In this document: one piece after another, positions 43,627 to 53,774 of the stretch
Layout: each line of letters begins with the position of its first letter
How positions within the stretch are numbered: the first letter of the stretch is position 1
From: an uncultured Pedosphaera sp.
GTDB lineage: Bacteria > Verrucomicrobiota > Verrucomicrobiia > Limisphaerales > Pedosphaeraceae
Direction of reading: 5' to 3'
DNA: 64,000 nt
Assembly (NCBI GenBank): GCA_903918755.1
Contig: CAIXFN010000035.1
Span: 1-64,000 of the forward strand
The notes under the pieces: model-generated
Seen by the model: the letters and a program-made list of their open reading frames with translations, nothing else
The model's database searches: none
Told to the model about the DNA's origin: nothing
Made by a program: the position numbers and the translations under genes

Positions 43627-45131
43627 ATGCCGCCCCTGCTGCAACTGACCGCAGTCACGAAGTCCTTCGGGGCGGTTCGGGCCTTGCGGGGCATTTCCTT
43701 CGATCTGCAGGCGGGCGAGGTGCATGCCTTGCTCGGAGAAAATGGCGCGGGCAAATCCACGTTGATCAAAGTGGTGACCGGCGCGCATCAACCGGATTCC
43801 GGTCACCTGGAGATTGCCGGGCAACGACTCACCGCCCTCAACCCCACTTCCGCGCGGGAAGCGGGGATTGCCTGCATTTATCAGCAGCCCGCGCTGTTTC
43901 CCGATTTGACGGTGGCGGAAAACATTGCCCTGCGCCTGGGCAAAACCACCCCCTTATGCCGCGTGCGCTGGTCGGAGCATCGAAAACGGGCGGATGAGTT
44001 GCTGCGCCGGATTGGCGCGGATATCGATCCCGGGGCGGAGGTTCGAGCGCTCTCCATGCCCGAGCAGCAGTTGGTGGAGATTGCCTGCGCGCTGGGGGCC
44101 AGTGCCCGGATTGTCATCATGGACGAACCGACTGCTTCGCTTACCCAATCCGAGCAGCAATTGCTGTTCGGCGTGGTGCGCAACCTGCGCGCGGCGGGCG
44201 TAGGGGTGATTTACATTTCGCACCGGTTGGAAGAGATCTTCGCCCTGGCGGATCGGGTCACGGTGTTGCGTGATGGCGAAAGCGTCGGCACCCGGCCCAT
44301 TGGCGAATTGAATGAGGCCGAGTTGATCCGGCTCATGATTGGACGGGAGATGGCCCACATCTATCCGGACCGCGGCGGGACCCCAGGTGAAATTGTTCTG
44401 GCGGTGAAGGGACTCAATTGCGCGGCCGGAGGAGTGCGAGACGTCACCCTGGATTTACGCGCGGGCGAGGTGCTGGGCCTGGCGGGGTTGGTGGGGGCGG
44501 GGCGTACCGAATTGGCGCGGGTGTTATTTGGGATTACCCCCGCGGACAGCGGTGAGATCCGATTAAATGGCAAGCCCCTGCGAATTGGCAGCCCGGCGGA
44601 GGCCGTGGCGCAGGGAATTGCCTATGTGCCCGAAGACCGCCGCCGCCACGGGGTGATTTTGGAAATGCCGATCGCCGACAACATGACGATGGCGGTGCAT
44701 GCAAGGATCTTTCCGGGCACTTGGTTGCGCTCGGGCGTGGAGCGGCGACTGGCGCTGGACTACATCCGTGACCTCGGCATCAAAGCCTACGGTCCCGAGG
44801 CCCCGGGCGGTTCACTCAGTGGCGGGAACCAGCAGAAGGTGGCGCTCGCCCGTTGGCTGGCCACGCGGCCCCGGGTCTTGATTCTGGACGAGCCCACGCA
44901 AGGGGTTGATGTGGGCGCCAAGAGTGAGATTCACAAGCTCATCCGCCAATTGGCGCAGCAAGGATTGGCGGTGCTCATGATTTCCAGCGATCTGCCCGAG
45001 GTGCTGGGGATGAGTGACCGCATCGCGGTCATGCGCGGGGGGACGATCACCGCGATGCTGCCGGGCGGAGCCAACGCGCACGAGGTCATGGCGGCGGCGC
45101 TGGGCCAGGAGGAGGGGAACCAAGGCGCCGC

Positions 45132-45135
<4 letters not shown>
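43627..45135 (+). CDS. rhaT: Rhamnose-type sugar ABC transporter, ATP-binding protein
   Basis: A 502-residue ATPase with two nucleotide-binding domains, as in the ribose/galactose/rhamnose importers. The first Walker A is GENGAGKST (38-46), with the signature-like LSMPEQQLVEIA and Walker B IVIMDEPTASLT. The second half has the degenerate GLVGAGRTEL, the signature LSGGNQQKVALARWL near residue 396 and LILDEPTQGVD. The ATG at 43627 gives the family start; the upstream open frame belongs to rhaA sequence. It lies 11 bases after rhaA and its stop overlaps the next ATG by four bases. It powers import by the two permeases downstream. The symbol follows the rhizobial naming; in Escherichia coli rhaT means a different transporter. 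Confidence 0.88.
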
Positions 45136-46078
<943 letters not shown>

Positions 46079-46082
<4 letters not shown>

Positions 46083-47086
46083 AGCAAGGGCTCCGCACTT
46101 TTTTCCTCCGACACGAAACCATCCTGCTGCTGATCCTGGTGGCCGAGTGGTGTTACTTCAATTCCGTGGGCCGCCACTTCGGCTCGCTGGACAACAGCTT
46201 TGACATCGTCCGCCATAGTGTGGAGATCGGTCTGCTCGCCGTCGTCATGACTCCCATCATTTTGACGGGGGGCATTGACCTTTCCGTCGGCTCGCTGTTG
46301 GGGCTTTGCGCGATTGTGTTTGGCAAGCTCTGGCGGGATGCCGGCTGGTCCGTGGGTTCCGCCGCGATGGGCACGGTGGTGCTGGGGGCGCTGGCAGGTG
46401 GGCTTAATGCCACGCTCATTACGTGGCTGCGCTTGCCGCCCCTCATTGTGACGTTGGGCACGTACTCGTTGTTCCGGGGAGTGGCCGAGGCGGTGACCCA
46501 GGGAGTGGATACTTTTACAAATTTCCCCGCGAGCTTCCTGTTTATCGGTCAGGAGCGTTGGCTGGGAATTCCGGCGCAAGCCCCGTTCTTTCTCCTCGTG
46601 GCGGGGGTGGTGTGGTTGCTGGTGCATCGAACCACTTGGGGGCGCTCCTGGCGGGCGATCGGGTTTTCGCCCGAAGGGGCGCGTTATGCGGGCATTCCGG
46701 TGGGACGCCGCCTGGCCACCGTTTATGTCATGGCGGGCATTGTGGCGGCCCTGGCAGCCATCATCTACACCGCCCGATTGGGGCAGGCGAAAGCCGATGC
46801 CGGCAGCGGTTACGAATTGTTCGCCATCACCGCCGTGGTGCTGGGAGGCACCAGCATTTTTGGCGGGACCGGCTCCGTGCATGGCACGCTGCTTGGCGTG
46901 GCGGCCATTGCGGTGCTGAACAACGGATTGGTGCACGCCCGCCAGCCCCGGGAAGTCGGCGGCATGCTCACCGGATTGTTGTTGATCCTGACCATGGCCG
47001 CCTCCGTATTGCCGAAAATGTTGGCCAAGGCGCGGCCCACCGGGCATGCTACCGGTCGTAACACTCAATCCCAGACAAACGCATGA
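46079..47086 (+). CDS. rhaQ: Sugar ABC transporter permease (rhamnose type), second subunit
   Basis: A 335-residue permease related to the previous one. I start it at the ATG at 46079, which overlaps the preceding stop by four bases; the frame is open far upstream only because it reads through the other permease gene out of frame. It has a charged N-terminus (MKQGLRTFFLRHET), hydrophobic segments such as ILLLILVAEWCYF, the motif ILTGGIDLSVGSLLGLCAIV and the loop ITAVVLGGTSIFGGTGSVHG. With its partner it forms the transmembrane channel for the sugar. The last four bases overlap the start of the binding protein gene. Confidence 0.87.
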
Positions 47087-48105
47087 ATCGATTCGTCCCT
47101 TTGCTGCTGATGGCCGGTTTGCTGTTCGCCGCCGGTTGTTCCAAAGCTCCGGAAACCGCCGCCCCGGCTGGTCCGGCTTCCACCGGTGGTTCCGGCAAGA
47201 AATTGACACTGGGATTCATGCCCAAGAGCAAGGGCAACGCCTATTTCATCTCCTGCAAACAAGGCGCGGACGAGGCGGCGAAGGAATTGGGCGTGGAATT
47301 GCTGTTTGACGGCCCCACCGATCCGGATCCCGCCAAGCAAAATGAGATCGTCGAAAACTGGATCACCCAGGGCGTGGACGCCATCGCCGTGGCCTGTGAG
47401 AACAAGGACGGAATTTCGACCGCCCTGCGCAAGGCGAAACAGAAGGGGATCAAGATTGTCACGTTCGATTCCGATGCGGCCACCGATGCGCGCGAGTTCT
47501 TTGTGAATCAAGCGACGCCCGAAGGCATTGGTTACGCCTTGATGGATGAGGCGGCCCGTTTGACCGGTGAAGCGGGAGATTTTGCCATCATCACGGCTTC
47601 CCTCACGGCGGCGAACATGAACGAGTGGCGCAAACACATCGATGCCCGGTTGGCGGCCAAGTACCCGAAGATGAAATTGGTCACCGTGCGTCCCTGCGAC
47701 GATATGAAAGACAAGGCGCAGAGCGAAGCCACCGCCTTGTTGAGCGCTTATCCCAATTTAAAACTGATCATGGCCATCTGCTCGCCGGCGGTGCCGGGCG
47801 CGGCGGAAGCGGTCAAGCAGGCCGGCAAGACCGGGACTGTGAAAGTGATTGGCTTGGGATTGCCCAACGAAAACCGGCGCTATGTAAAGGAAGGGGTGAC
47901 CCAAAGCGTGATTTTGTGGAAAACGGTGGATCTTGGCTACCTGACCATCCAGGCCACCTACGCCGTGGCGAAGGGTGAACTGAAAGCGGGTGCGACCACT
48001 TTTAAAGCGGGGCGTCTGGGTGCCATGGAAATCCAGGGCGACAATATCCTGCTCGGCAAGCCCTTCGTCTTCAACAAGGACAATATCGATCAGTTCGATT
48101 TCTGA
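47083..48105 (+). CDS. rhaS: Rhamnose-type sugar-binding lipoprotein
   Basis: A 340-residue lipoprotein. MNRFVPLLLMAGLLFAAGC is the lipoprotein signal with lipidated C19, followed by a proline- and alanine-rich linker. The mature protein is a periplasmic-binding fold of the ribose/rhamnose type: TLGFMPKSKGNAYFISCKQG, DGPTDPDPAKQNEIVENW, DAIAVACENKDGI, VTFDSDA and VKVIGLGLPNENRRYVKEGV. It captures the sugar outside the membrane and delivers it to the two permeases. Its ATG overlaps the previous stop (ATGA), and the operon ends here, 48 bases before convergent ftsY. The substrate is inferred from rhaA in the same operon; the symbol differs from the Escherichia coli regulator RhaS. Confidence 0.88.
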   Translation: MNRFVPLLLMAGLLFAAGCSKAPETAAPAGPASTGGSGKKLTLGFMPKSKGNAYFISCKQGADEAAKELGVELLFDGPTDPDPAKQNEIVENWITQGVDAIAVACENKDGISTALRKAKQKGIKIVTFDSDAATDAREFFVNQATPEGIGYALMDEAARLTGEAGDFAIITASLTAANMNEWRKHIDARLAAKYPKMKLVTVRPCDDMKDKAQSEATALLSAYPNLKLIMAICSPAVPGAAEAVKQAGKTGTVKVIGLGLPNENRRYVKEGVTQSVILWKTVDLGYLTIQATYAVAKGELKAGATTFKAGRLGAMEIQGDNILLGKPFVFNKDNIDQFDF

Positions 48106-48153
48106 GGACGCGGTTGGCCGTTGGCGGAGCGCGGGCGGGCTGGGCGGGGTGGC

Positions 48154-49071
48154 CTACTGCTTCTCGCTAAAAAGGGCTTCCGCGAATTGCTTGGGATCGA
48201 AGGGTTGCAGGTCGTCGGGCTGTTCCCCCAGTCCGATGAACTTGATGGGCAGGCCCAGTTCCTTTTGAATCGCCACGACCATGCCGCCCTTGCTCGTGCC
48301 ATCCAGCTTGGTGACGACCAGTCCGGTCAGAGGGACGGCTTTGTGGAATTCCCGGGCCTGATTTAGCGCATTCATTCCGGTGGTGGCGTCCAGCACCAGG
48401 AGGACTTCATGCGGCGCGCCCGGGGTTTGTTTGCCAATGACGCGATGAAGCCGCTGCAGTTCCTGCATCAGGTTATGCTTCGTATGCAGCCGGCCGGCGG
48501 TGTCCACCAACAGGTAATCCGCGTGGCGGGCATTGGCGGCCGTGACGGCGTCATGCGCCACGGAAGCGGGATCGGACTTGTCCGCCCCGGCAATAACCGT
48601 GACGGAGAGACGCTCGCCCCAAAGTTTGAGTTGTTCGATGGCCGCGGCGCGGAAAGTGTCGCAAGCCGCCAGCACGGCAGTTTGGCCGCGGGACTGGATG
48701 AGATGGGCCAGCTTGGCGGTCGTGGTGGTTTTGCCGGTGCCGTTCACGCCCACCAGGGAAACCACCGTGAGGCCGGTGGGGGCTTTGATTAACTCCGCGT
48801 TGCCCGTGGCCAGGCTGCGTTCCACCTCGCCGCTGGCAATGGTGAAGACGTCCACCCCGGCGGTGCCCTGGGTTTCGTAAGCCTTTTTAACGGCGGTGAT
48901 GATCTGGTTGGTCATCGCCATTCCCAGATCCGCGCCGATCAGAGCGATCTCCAATTCCTCAATACCACCGGCCGTCAGCCGCGGGGAGCGGGTGACGATC
49001 CGTTTGATCTCATGGACGAGTTTGGCGTGGGTCTTTTGCAGTCCCGCTTTGAACTTGGCGAATATTCCCAT
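48154..49071 (-). CDS. ftsY: Signal recognition particle receptor FtsY
   Basis: A 305-residue SRP GTPase that docks ribosome-nascent chain complexes at the membrane for insertion of membrane proteins. The ATG at 49069-49071 gives the expected short N domain (MGIFAKFKAGLQKTHAKLVH) without the long acidic A domain of Escherichia coli FtsY. The NG domain has G1 GVNGTGKTTTTAKLA (near 108), DTFRAAAIEQL, G3 DTAGRLHT (near 188), G4 TKLDGTSKGG (near 254) and the closing GLGEQPDDLQPFDP. It begins four bases after the stop of the PHP gene, in the order nusB, PHP, ftsY, so the three probably share a transcript. Confidence 0.95.
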   Translation of the reverse strand: MGIFAKFKAGLQKTHAKLVHEIKRIVTRSPRLTAGGIEELEIALIGADLGMAMTNQIITAVKKAYETQGTAGVDVFTIASGEVERSLATGNAELIKAPTGLTVVSLVGVNGTGKTTTTAKLAHLIQSRGQTAVLAACDTFRAAAIEQLKLWGERLSVTVIAGADKSDPASVAHDAVTAANARHADYLLVDTAGRLHTKHNLMQELQRLHRVIGKQTPGAPHEVLLVLDATTGMNALNQAREFHKAVPLTGLVVTKLDGTSKGGMVVAIQKELGLPIKFIGLGEQPDDLQPFDPKQFAEALFSEKQ

Positions 49072-49075
49072 GGCA

Positions 49076-49921
49076 TTAAATCGCGATTGCAAGATTGGCC
49101 CGCCGACGGTCCGCGGCGCGGGCTTGCAACTGCCGGACATATTCGTACGGCAATTTGAGCGAGCCGATCAGGGGTTTGCCCTTGTTCATTCCGTGGCAAT
49201 CGGAACCTCCGGTCACCAGCAAACCGTGGGCCTTGGCGAGCTCCAGGTAATGCCGGGAGGCGGTGTTGGAATGCCGCGTGTGAAAGCATTCGATTCCATC
49301 CAACCCGGCCGCCACCAATTCGGGGATCACGTCGTCGCAACGATTCAATCCGGGATGCGCCAACACGGCCACGCCCCCCGCCTGATGAATCAAGGTCAAC
49401 GCTTCCCCGGCCGACATCTTGCACTTGGGGACCCAGGCGGGGCGGTTTTGCTTGAGAAAGCGCTCGAACGCCTCCTCGAGGCTGCGGCAAAATCGTCCCT
49501 CCACCAAGGCCCGGGCCACGTGCGGCCGGCCAGGAGAATTGCAATTGGCGATGGCCAGCACGGCTTCGGCCGTCAAAGGAATTCCCGCGTGGTTCAGCCG
49601 CGCCACCATTTCATGGATACGGGACTGGCGGACGGTCTGGAAGCGGGCCATGGCGGCCAGAAAATGCGGATCCTGCAGGTCGATTTCGTAGGCCAGGACG
49701 TGGATTTCGTGACCTTGCAACTCGGCGGTCAATTCCGTGCCCGCAATGAATTCCAGTCCGCGGGCCTGACAGGCCGCGCGCATCCGCGGGCAGCCCTCGA
49801 CGGTGTCGTGGTCCGTCAAGGCCAGCGCGCGCAGCCCATGGGAGTGTCCCAAGGTCGCCACTTCCTCCGGCGTGAACGTGCCATCCGAGAAGCGGGTGTG
49901 GAGATGAAGGTCGGCAAACAT
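49076..49921 (-). CDS. PHP domain phosphoesterase (RNase AM/YciV-like)
   Basis: A 281-residue PHP-fold metalloenzyme. The metal-binding motifs are DLHLHTRFSDGTFTPEE at the N-terminus, LTDHDTVEG near residue 36, the glutamate of FIAGTELTAE, HILAYEID, then LAHPGLN near residue 180, CFHTRHSN and the closing TGGSDCHG. This motif order matches the YciV/RnmA group, which removes 3'-phosphoadenosine 5'-phosphate or trims RNA 5' ends. It lies 12 bases after nusB and four before ftsY on the same strand. Cytoplasmic; the exact substrate is not determined by the sequence. Confidence 0.88.
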   Translation of the reverse strand: MFADLHLHTRFSDGTFTPEEVATLGHSHGLRALALTDHDTVEGCPRMRAACQARGLEFIAGTELTAELQGHEIHVLAYEIDLQDPHFLAAMARFQTVRQSRIHEMVARLNHAGIPLTAEAVLAIANCNSPGRPHVARALVEGRFCRSLEEAFERFLKQNRPAWVPKCKMSAGEALTLIHQAGGVAVLAHPGLNRCDDVIPELVAAGLDGIECFHTRHSNTASRHYLELAKAHGLLVTGGSDCHGMNKGKPLIGSLKLPYEYVRQLQARAADRRRANLAIAI

Positions 49922-49933
49922 GCGGAGACCCGG

Positions 49934-50434
49934 CTACTTCACAATGCGGGCCGGGCGCATCAACTCGCCTTTGACCTTGTCCAGGATGCCGTTGACGAAT
50001 TTGCCGCTGTCCTGGGTGGAAAACTTTTTGGCCACATCCACCGCTTCGTTGATGCTGACAACGGGCGGGATGTCATCGCGGTGCAACATTTCAAAGATGG
50101 CCAGGCGCAGGATATTGCGGTCCACCGCGGCGATGCGGTGCAAATCCCAGTTTTGGGCATATTTCTTGATGTAGGTGTCGGCCTCGTCGCGATATTGCAG
50201 GGCGCCGCGGATCAGCGGGTCGGCGAAGAGCCGGACGGCGGTCTCCTCGGCGGTAATGGGGGGAAGTTCCACCTTTTGTCCCCAGGTGGCATCGCCCTTG
50301 TCCTCGGCGATGGCGGCCTCGCGCTGGGTATCCCAAAAATGATTCAACGCATCATCCAACGTTTCGGAAGGATTGATGTCGTACTGAAAAAGAAATTGCA
50401 CAGCGCGTTCCCGCGCTTCACGTCGTTTACCCAT
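49934..50434 (-). CDS. nusB: Transcription antitermination factor NusB
   Basis: A 166-residue all-helical RNA-binding protein. Landmarks are the N-terminal GKRREARERAVQFLFQYD, the central LFADPLIRGALQYRDEADTY, and the C-terminal RNILRLAIFEMLHRDDIPPV with SINEAVDVAKKFSTQDSGKF and VNGILDKV. With NusE (S10) it binds boxA RNA and supports antitermination of ribosomal RNA operons. The ATG at 50432-50434 gives the family start. It is the first gene of the nusB, PHP, ftsY row. Confidence 0.95.
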   Translation of the reverse strand: MGKRREARERAVQFLFQYDINPSETLDDALNHFWDTQREAAIAEDKGDATWGQKVELPPITAEETAVRLFADPLIRGALQYRDEADTYIKKYAQNWDLHRIAAVDRNILRLAIFEMLHRDDIPPVVSINEAVDVAKKFSTQDSGKFVNGILDKVKGELMRPARIVK

Positions 50435-50579
50435 ACGGTAGCATGATTACCCAGAAGTCCCGGCGGCGAAAGGAAATCTTTGCCCATCAGTTTTTTCGAT
50501 AACGAGCGCATGATTATCGATTCACGCCATTTCGTCGAATGGGTTAAGAATGGACCCGTAACCGCGGGAAGCCATTTTT

Positions 50580-53500
50580 ATGACGAACAGCGAGCGCGAG
50601 GAATTGGAGCAACTGAAACGTCGGCAAGGCGAGTTGGCGGACCGTGTCCGCCAATTGAGTCGGGAAATCGCCGCCCTGGAGAGCCGGGTCAACCTGCCGG
50701 AGCCGGTTTTGCGGATGGTTCCAAAACCGGCAATGGAAGCGCCCCCGATCATCACCCCGGTTCCCGCGCCCGAACCGGTGGCGCAGGCACTTCCGATGGC
50801 CCCCGGGGAAGTCGTGCCCGCCCTGCCGCTCCGGGCCGAAGCCAAACGTGACCCTGGCTTTGCGACCGCCGAACCACCGCCCATTCCGGTTCGCCTTCCC
50901 GAGCGTGGTCCGGTTCCCACGGCGCCCGTGGCCCGGGGTTCGTTCGAACTTCAGTTGGGCACCTATTGGCTGGTCCGGATCGGGATTGTGATGATCCTGA
51001 GCGCCCTGGGTTTGGTGGGGCTGTATGCCTATCAGCATGTGGTTCCCCATCTCGGGCCGGGCGGCAAAGTGGGGCTGCTCTATGCGGCCAGCGGCCTCCT
51101 GGCCGGATTGGGAGCCTGGCTGCAGCGGAAGCAGGATCGGATGAAGAACTACGGGCAGGTGCTGCTGGCGGGCGGATTGGCGGCCATCTACTTTACGACC
51201 TACGCGGCCTACCATATCCCGAATCTCCAGATCATCCCCAATGCCGTGGTGGATGGGGTGCTGCTGCTTGTTTGTGCCGGCGGCATCGTGGCCCTGGCCG
51301 ACCGCCAGCGCTCCGAGGTGCTGGCGCTCTTCGCGGTGGTCCTGGCCTACTACACTTCCGTGATCACCAACGTCGGTTTGTTCACCCTGTATTCCAATCT
51401 AGTACTGACCCTGGCGGCCATTTTCTTCCTCATCCGGCACCGCTGGGCCACGCTTTCGTTCGCGAGTTTGATCGGAACCTATTTGAGCTATGCGTTCTGG
51501 AGATTTTACGCCGGGGGCCATTGGCATCTGGTGTCGCCGGAAGAGGGGTTGTGGCAGGGGAACATCTTCCTGTTAAGCTATTGGGTCCTGTTTACGGTCG
51601 CGGTCTTCTGGTCGTCCAGCAAGGAATTTGCGGGAACGCGGCGCGCGGGTTTTGTGAGCCTCAACAACGGCGCCTTCTTCACCGCGTTCCTGGTAACCAT
51701 GTGGCAGGTCAACACCGGCCGGTTTTACGTGTTCGCCTTCAGCTATGGCGCGGTGCTGCTGGCGCTGGCCGCGCTGGCCTGGCGGTTGCGCCGGGAGGAC
51801 GCGCTTTTCCGCAACACTTATCTGACGCAGGGGCTGCTGCTGGTGACCCTCGGGTGCCTTAGCTATTTTGCGGGGCTGCATCTCAGCCTGGTGCTGGCCT
51901 GCGAAAGCATCCTGCTGGTGGTGCTCGGGCGCCAATTGCAAAGCCGGGTGTTGCGCGCCGCCTCGTTTCCGGCGGCCGCGCTGGCGGTCTTCTGGTGCGT
52001 GACCATGTTGGAGCCGTTTAACAAATCCGATTTGGGCAGCGCCATTTGCGCGGGCCTCATCTTGCTGCTGGGCGCCTTTCTCACGCGCGATGAAGCCCCG
52101 CTGCCCAATGGGCGATTTGGCCCCCGCGGGCTCTTTTATACCTCGGGAGCCATGACAATCTGGTTGGTGGCAACCTGGCAAAATACCACGGCGGAAGGCC
52201 GGGCGGTGAGCCTGACGGCCGAGAGCGCGATTTTTCTCCTGGCCTCCCGGCCGCTCAGCAATGGCGCGCTGCGTTGGGCCAGTTTGCTGTTTGGTTTACT
52301 GGGCACGCTCTGGCAACTTTTTGAATTGGGTGAAAGCTACTTCCGTTTGGCGGGACCGACCCAGCGGACGGGGGCCTCGGGCGCGCTGATCACGGGAGCT
52401 TTATTGCTGGGGAACGCCTTGGTTTATCGTCGCGTGGCGCCCGCGGCACCCGCGTCGCCTTATCGTCCCGCGGTCACGCTATTCTCGGTGATGAGTATGG
52501 TGGTGGGGTTGGTCACGACCCTGGTTTTTGTCTCTCCGCTGTGGCTGGCCCCGGTCCTGGGGGCGGAGGCGGTCGTGTTGACGCTAGCCTATTACCTCCT
52601 GCAGCTCCGGGAAACGGCGATGTTCGGGCAAGTTTTCCTCGTGGTGGCGCAGGTGGTTTGGTTGGCCCGGGTGGCCGCCGATCAGGTCCAACCCTGGTGG
52701 AATCCGGCTCTGGTCATTGCCTTTACCCTGGGCCTGGCCCAGTGGTGGCAGCGGCAACGGTCTTTGGTCCTGGAGAAAACCACCCAGCAGGGGTTGCAGA
52801 TCTTTTACGCCACGGGGGCGGTGGTCTTGCTGTATTGCTGGCTGCAACCGCAATTTGGTGGCGCCGAATGGCTGGCGTTGTCGTCGCTGATGGCCGTGGC
52901 GTTGACGGTTTACGGAGCCCTGACGCGGGGTTGGTGGGTGGCGGCAGTGGGGCAGGCGTTCTCGCTGGTGAGCGTGGTGGAATTTGCCCGGCAATTATCC
53001 CTTGGCCGTCCCCCGGGGTGGTACTCCATCCTGCCGGTCGCGGTGCTGCTGGGGCTTTCCCTCGCCACCGGGCAATGGCTGCGCGTCCGGCCGGTGAACC
53101 AACCAGAACTGACCGGATCGTTGCTCCATGTCAGCCGCGTTTATCGTATCGTGGCGGCCGTGATGCTCCTGGGCTGGGTCGAGACCTACGTGCCGGCTAA
53201 TGCGCGATGCCTGTCGCTGGCGGCTCTGGGGTTGGGATTGTTCGTGGGAGCGGGCATCCGGGGCAATCGGGAAATGCTGATCTTCAGCGGCGTCTATGGC
53301 AGCGTGGCCGTGCTGCGGTTCGGGTGGGGCATGGCGGAAGGCACCCCGGCTTCCTTTCTCCACCTGCTCGGCTTGGTGTTGGTGCCCTTGCAGCAACAGT
53401 TGGCCCGCCGCCAGGAGGGGCGTTACCGCCTGGCGACCTGGGTGCATAACGTGGCGCTCCTGGTCGGTGGCTTGAGCCTTTGGCTGTGGCTTTCCCGCTG

Positions 53501-53774
53501 GGTGGATCTCCGTTCGGGCGGTTTCTATCTCACCGCTTCGTGGTCGGCCCTCGCCCTGGTCATTTTCCTGGCCGGGATGGCGCTACGGGAACGGGTTTAC
53601 CGGTGGTTGGGCCTCGGGATCCTCGCGGTGGCCCTCGGGCGGGGCTTGCTGATTGACATGCGGACGCTGGAATTGATCTACCGGATCCTGAGCGTGCTGG
53701 CTTTGGGGATCGTTTTGCTGGTCCTGGGATTCCTCTACAACAAGTATCAGGACCGACTCAAGGAGTGGCTGTGA
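50580..53774 (+). CDS. DUF2339 large multispanning membrane protein
   Basis: A 1064-residue integral membrane protein. Residues 1-45 form a charged coiled coil (EREELEQLKRRQGELADRVR), about 50-120 are a proline-rich linker, and from about 125 more than twenty-five hydrophobic helices follow almost without pause to the end. The segment FELQLGTYWLVRIGIVMILS and VGLLYAASGLLAGLGAWLQR are typical of DUF2339. The end LGIVLLVLGFLYNKYQDRL also matches. DUF2339 proteins are widespread and uncharacterised; an envelope role is likely. The ATG at 50580 starts the coiled coil. Its last 17 bases overlap the 3' end of the convergent cytochrome gene. Confidence 0.88.
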   Translation: MTNSEREELEQLKRRQGELADRVRQLSREIAALESRVNLPEPVLRMVPKPAMEAPPIITPVPAPEPVAQALPMAPGEVVPALPLRAEAKRDPGFATAEPPPIPVRLPERGPVPTAPVARGSFELQLGTYWLVRIGIVMILSALGLVGLYAYQHVVPHLGPGGKVGLLYAASGLLAGLGAWLQRKQDRMKNYGQVLLAGGLAAIYFTTYAAYHIPNLQIIPNAVVDGVLLLVCAGGIVALADRQRSEVLALFAVVLAYYTSVITNVGLFTLYSNLVLTLAAIFFLIRHRWATLSFASLIGTYLSYAFWRFYAGGHWHLVSPEEGLWQGNIFLLSYWVLFTVAVFWSSSKEFAGTRRAGFVSLNNGAFFTAFLVTMWQVNTGRFYVFAFSYGAVLLALAALAWRLRREDALFRNTYLTQGLLLVTLGCLSYFAGLHLSLVLACESILLVVLGRQLQSRVLRAASFPAAALAVFWCVTMLEPFNKSDLGSAICAGLILLLGAFLTRDEAPLPNGRFGPRGLFYTSGAMTIWLVATWQNTTAEGRAVSLTAESAIFLLASRPLSNGALRWASLLFGLLGTLWQLFELGESYFRLAGPTQRTGASGALITGALLLGNALVYRRVAPAAPASPYRPAVTLFSVMSMVVGLVTTLVFVSPLWLAPVLGAEAVVLTLAYYLLQLRETAMFGQVFLVVAQVVWLARVAADQVQPWWNPALVIAFTLGLAQWWQRQRSLVLEKTTQQGLQIFYATGAVVLLYCWLQPQFGGAEWLALSSLMAVALTVYGALTRGWWVAAVGQAFSLVSVVEFARQLSLGRPPGWYSILPVAVLLGLSLATGQWLRVRPVNQPELTGSLLHVSRVYRIVAAVMLLGWVETYVPANARCLSLAALGLGLFVGAGIRGNREMLIFSGVYGSVAVLRFGWGMAEGTPASFLHLLGLVLVPLQQQLARRQEGRYRLATWVHNVALLVGGLSLWLWLSRWVDLRSGGFYLTASWSALALVIFLAGMALRERVYRWLGLGILAVALGRGLLIDMRTLELIYRILSVLALGIVLLVLGFLYNKYQDRLKEWL

